A stretch of DNA of 16,315 bases. Source: Planktothrix sp. UBA8402 (lineage in GTDB: Bacteria; Cyanobacteriota; Cyanobacteriia; Cyanobacteriales; Microcoleaceae). This document shows, one piece after another, positions 14,437-16,315 of the stretch. A model generated the notes under the pieces. The model had not been told where the DNA came from. It searched no databases and saw only the letters and a program-made list of their open reading frames with translations. Both the position numbers and the translations under genes were made by a program. Numbering within the stretch: the first letter of the stretch is position 1; each line of letters opens with the position of its first letter. The stretch lies in NCBI GenBank assembly GCA_003456035.1, contig DMPJ01000550.1, positions 1-16,315 on the forward strand, written 5' to 3'.

Positions 14437-14463
14437 CGAATCATCGATTCGGCAATTTTTTTA
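14437..14463 (+). terminator. Rho-independent terminator 1 after the calcium-loop gene
   Basis: CGAATC (14437-14442) pairs with GATTCG (14446-14451) over an ATC loop, followed after four bases by an eight-T run (14456-14463). It starts seven bases after the stop codon. Confidence 0.8.
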
Positions 14464-14472
14464 ATTGAATTT

Positions 14473-14533
14473 TCATCCTAGAGAAATAGTCGGGCTAGAA
14501 AGTGACTAGACTGTTCTCTAGGATGATATTTTT
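14473..14533 (+). terminator. Long hairpin, terminator 2 after the calcium-loop gene
   Basis: TCATCCTAGAGAA (14473-14485) pairs perfectly with TTCTCTAGGATGA (14514-14526) over 13 bp, and TAGTC (14487-14491) with GACTA (14504-14508) extends the stem. A six-T run follows within a few bases. Two terminators in a row suggest a strongly transcribed gene or insulation of the next one. Confidence 0.85.
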
Positions 14534-14657
14534 TGCCAACGCAAATTCCCTTAAAAACCTAACTCTAGGAATTTTGTATCCAGGGACTCAGATTTTCTCT
14601 ACTACTGCTGATTAATTTGAAATAGGGTACATTAACTGGAGTTTAATACTTAATAAA

Positions 14658-15920
14658 TTGTCTCAAGTTTTGACAACTTCAACATTTCCCGCCAGCACTT
14701 TTAAGCTGAACAATGGTTTAACGGTTATTCATCAACAAATGACCGCTACCCCGGTTGTCGTTGTTGATGTCTGGGTCAGGGCTGGTGCTATTTATGAACC
14801 GGATATGTGGTCAGGAATGGCACACTTTTTGGAACACATGATTTTTAAAGGCACAGATTGGATTGGGCCAGGTGTGTTCGATCAAGTAATTGAAAGTTGC
14901 GGGGGTGTCGCTAATGCTGCTACAAGTCACGATTATGCTCATTTTCATATTACAACCGCCGTTCAATACTTAGAAGAAACATTAAAAGCCTTGGGAGAAT
15001 TGCTACTCCATGCAAGTATTCCCGATGGTGAGTTTAATCGAGAACGGGATGTAGTTTTAGAAGAAATTCGTCAGGCGACGGATGATCCCGATTGGCTGAG
15101 TTTTCAAGCCTTAATGGAAACGGTGTATGACCGTCACCCCTACAGTCGTTCGGTTTTGGGGACAGAATCCAAATTAAGGGAGCGATCGCCCCATGAAATG
15201 CGACGTTTCCATCGCTGTCGCTACCAACCTGAAAACATGGCTGTTGTGATTATTGGAGATGTGACAGAACAACAAGCCCTAGATATAATTAATCAGGCTT
15301 TTGGGAATTTTTTACCCCCAACCACTTACACCCATCTTTATGAAGTGGTTCAACCCCAAATTCATGGGATTCGTCGTCGGGAACTGCGTTTACCTTATGT
15401 CGAAGAAGCCCGCTTAACCCTAGCTTGGACAGGGCCAGGGGTGGAACAATTAAGACAAGCTTATGGACTAGACTTGCTTTCCTCCGTGATTGCTTCAGGA
15501 AGAACATCTCGATTAGTCCAAAAATTGCGGGAGAAACTTCAACTTGTCCATGATATTTCTAGTGACTTTTCTTTACAACAAGAGTCTAGTTTATTTACAA
15601 TTAGTGCTTTATTAGAACCTAGACATTTAGAGAAAGTAGAAGACTTGATCTGTGAAGAAATTAATCAGTTAATAATTGAGCCGATTTCAGAACCAGAATT
15701 AAGGAGAAGTCAACGGTTTCTCTGTAATGACTATGCGTTTTCAACAGAGACACCAGGACAATTAGCGGGGTTATATGGATATTATTTTACAGTAGCAGAA
15801 CCGGAATTATCGGTCACTTATCCGGCTCAAATTAAATCCTTTGAACCCTTAGAATTGCAAGCTATTTTGAAGGAACTGCTGAATTTAGAAAATTATGCAG
15901 TAATGGTTGTTCAGCCCTAG
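14658..15920 (+). CDS. M16 family zinc metallopeptidase, 420 aa
   Basis: M16 (pitrilysin/processing-peptidase) enzymes are zinc proteases that degrade peptides. The inverted zinc motif H56-F-L-E59-H60 is intact, and the third ligand is a Glu in VVLEEI (135/136), at the expected distance. The N-terminal FKLNNGLTVIHQQ strand, RAGAIYEP and GMAHFLEHMIFKGT are all typical, and the second, non-catalytic domain (about 225-420) contains LPYVEEARLTLAWTGPG. A length of 420 fits the single-unit M16B class. The start is TTG 14658: the frame upstream is closed at 14613 with no ATG or GTG between, and the next ATG would cut the first strand. The ribosome binding site (GGAG at 14638) is distant. No signal peptide. 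M16 genes often come in pairs in cyanobacteria; no partner follows here. Cellular role unknown. Confidence 0.93.
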   Translation: MSQVLTTSTFPASTFKLNNGLTVIHQQMTATPVVVVDVWVRAGAIYEPDMWSGMAHFLEHMIFKGTDWIGPGVFDQVIESCGGVANAATSHDYAHFHITTAVQYLEETLKALGELLLHASIPDGEFNRERDVVLEEIRQATDDPDWLSFQALMETVYDRHPYSRSVLGTESKLRERSPHEMRRFHRCRYQPENMAVVIIGDVTEQQALDIINQAFGNFLPPTTYTHLYEVVQPQIHGIRRRELRLPYVEEARLTLAWTGPGVEQLRQAYGLDLLSSVIASGRTSRLVQKLREKLQLVHDISSDFSLQQESSLFTISALLEPRHLEKVEDLICEEINQLIIEPISEPELRRSQRFLCNDYAFSTETPGQLAGLYGYYFTVAEPELSVTYPAQIKSFEPLELQAILKELLNLENYAVMVVQP

Positions 15921-15963
15921 GATTTAAGGATGAATAAAATCAATAATATCATCCTTAAATCCT
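15919..15963. terminator. Perfect 15-bp bidirectional hairpin between M16 gene and ndhE
   Basis: AGGATTTAAGGATGA (15919-15933) pairs perfectly with TCATCCTTAAATCCT (15949-15963) over a 15-base AT-rich loop. It overlaps the last two bases of the M16 stop codon and ends nine bases from the ndhE stop, so it can end both converging transcripts. Confidence 0.85.
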
Positions 15964-15971
15964 GATCGAGT

Positions 15972-16283
15972 TTACCACTTTAACAAATTAAATTCTTCCA
16001 TGTCTACCGTATCACGGTTGCGATAAATAGCTAGAACAATTGCTAAACCGACGGCCGCTTCAGCCGCAGCTACGGTAATTACAAACACAGTAAATACTTG
16101 ACCCCTAATATTAGCAGAATCCGAAAAGTTAGAAAATGCCATTAAGTTCAAGTTAACTGCATTCAATAATAATTCAATCGACATCAAAACTCTAACAGCA
16201 TTACGGCTGGTAATTAATCCATAGATGCCAATACAAAACAGAGCCGCCGCTATTAATAAATAATACTCCAGTTGTAATTGCAT
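15972..16283 (-). CDS. ndhE: NAD(P)H-quinone oxidoreductase subunit 4L
   Basis: NdhE is a small membrane subunit of NDH-1 in the proton-conducting arm (NuoK homologue). The 103-aa product has three membrane helices (about 6-23, 30-50, 62-86). The two membrane glutamates typical of NuoK are present: E37 in [14 protein letters not shown] and E75 in [11 protein letters not shown]. The C-terminus [13 protein letters not shown] is typical of cyanobacterial NdhE. ATG 16281-16283 has a GGAGAG site directly ahead. In other cyanobacteria this gene ends the ndhA-I-G-E operon; upstream genes are outside the window. A heptamer repeat lies immediately before the ribosome binding site. Confidence 0.97.
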   Translation of the reverse strand: MQLQLEYYLLIAAALFCIGIYGLITSRNAVRVLMSIELLLNAVNLNLMAFSNFSDSANIRGQVFTVFVITVAAAEAAVGLAIVLAIYRNRDTVDMEEFNLLKW

Positions 16284-16291
16284 AACTCTCC

Positions 16292-16315
16292 AATAGGGAA
16301 CAGGGAATAGGGAAC
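16292..16315. repeat. Heptamer short tandem repeat at window edge
   Basis: AATAGGG, AACAGGG, AATAGGG and the start of a further unit form a 7-nt array running off the window. Related words occur at 8455-8541 (CCCTATTCC, CCCTGTTCCC) and 3026-3139. Confidence 0.75.

Overview
The window is chromosomal DNA from a cyanobacterium, most likely a filamentous Oscillatoriales (Planktothrix/Oscillatoria-like) organism. The evidence is photosystem II genes (psbK, psbE-psbF-psbL-psbJ), their assembly genes (rubA, ycf48), cyanobacterial NDH-1 genes (ndhC-ndhK-ndhJ and ndhE), many copies of the HIP1 octamer GCGATCGC, and 7-9 nt short tandem repeats in several spacers. The genus is an inference from overall style; the phylum is secure.

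Layout. 1-3043 (+) is the 3' part of a large STAND-type gene: the end of an NB-ARC ATPase, a winged-helix-like region, a short pentapeptide-like stretch and 14 WD40 repeats. A 9-nt minisatellite at the window edge is in frame with it. 3026-3139 is a heptamer-repeat patch that supplies the stop codon. 3140-3484 is a long spacer with hairpins resembling the right end of an IS200/IS605 (TnpB) element. 3485-4726 (+) is an unrecognised 413-aa protein. 4815-5147 (-) is a thioredoxin. 5422-5886 (+) is a small hypothetical protein, followed by a relic of an Rpn/PD-(D/E)XK-type protein (5961-6239, -). 6270-6827 (+) is a glutathione S-transferase-like protein. 6949-7086 (-) is psbK. 7328-8317 (-) is an alpha-E domain protein, preceded by a dense dispersed-repeat patch.

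8641-10899 (-) is one photosystem II unit, rubA-ycf48-psbE-psbF-psbL-psbJ. A rubredoxin and a propeller assembly factor are encoded with the cytochrome b559 subunits and two small PSII proteins that they help to assemble. Divergent from it, 11066-12667 (+) is ndhC-ndhK-ndhJ, whose genes overlap and encode part of the NDH-1 complex used in respiration and cyclic electron flow.

12898-14430 (+) encodes a 510-aa, very acidic protein of four SdrD-B-like domains carrying eight EF-hand-like calcium loops at regular spacing. It has no visible signal peptide and is followed by two terminators in tandem. It is the least explained gene here. 14658-15920 (+) is an M16 zinc peptidase starting at TTG. It converges on ndhE (15972-16283, -), which has a heptamer repeat directly in front of its ribosome binding site.

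No rRNA, tRNA, CRISPR array or complete insertion sequence was seen. Most genes are core photosynthesis or respiration genes. The accessory signals are the STAND/WD40 gene, the calcium-loop protein, the TnpB-end-like hairpins, the nuclease relic and the dispersed repeats.
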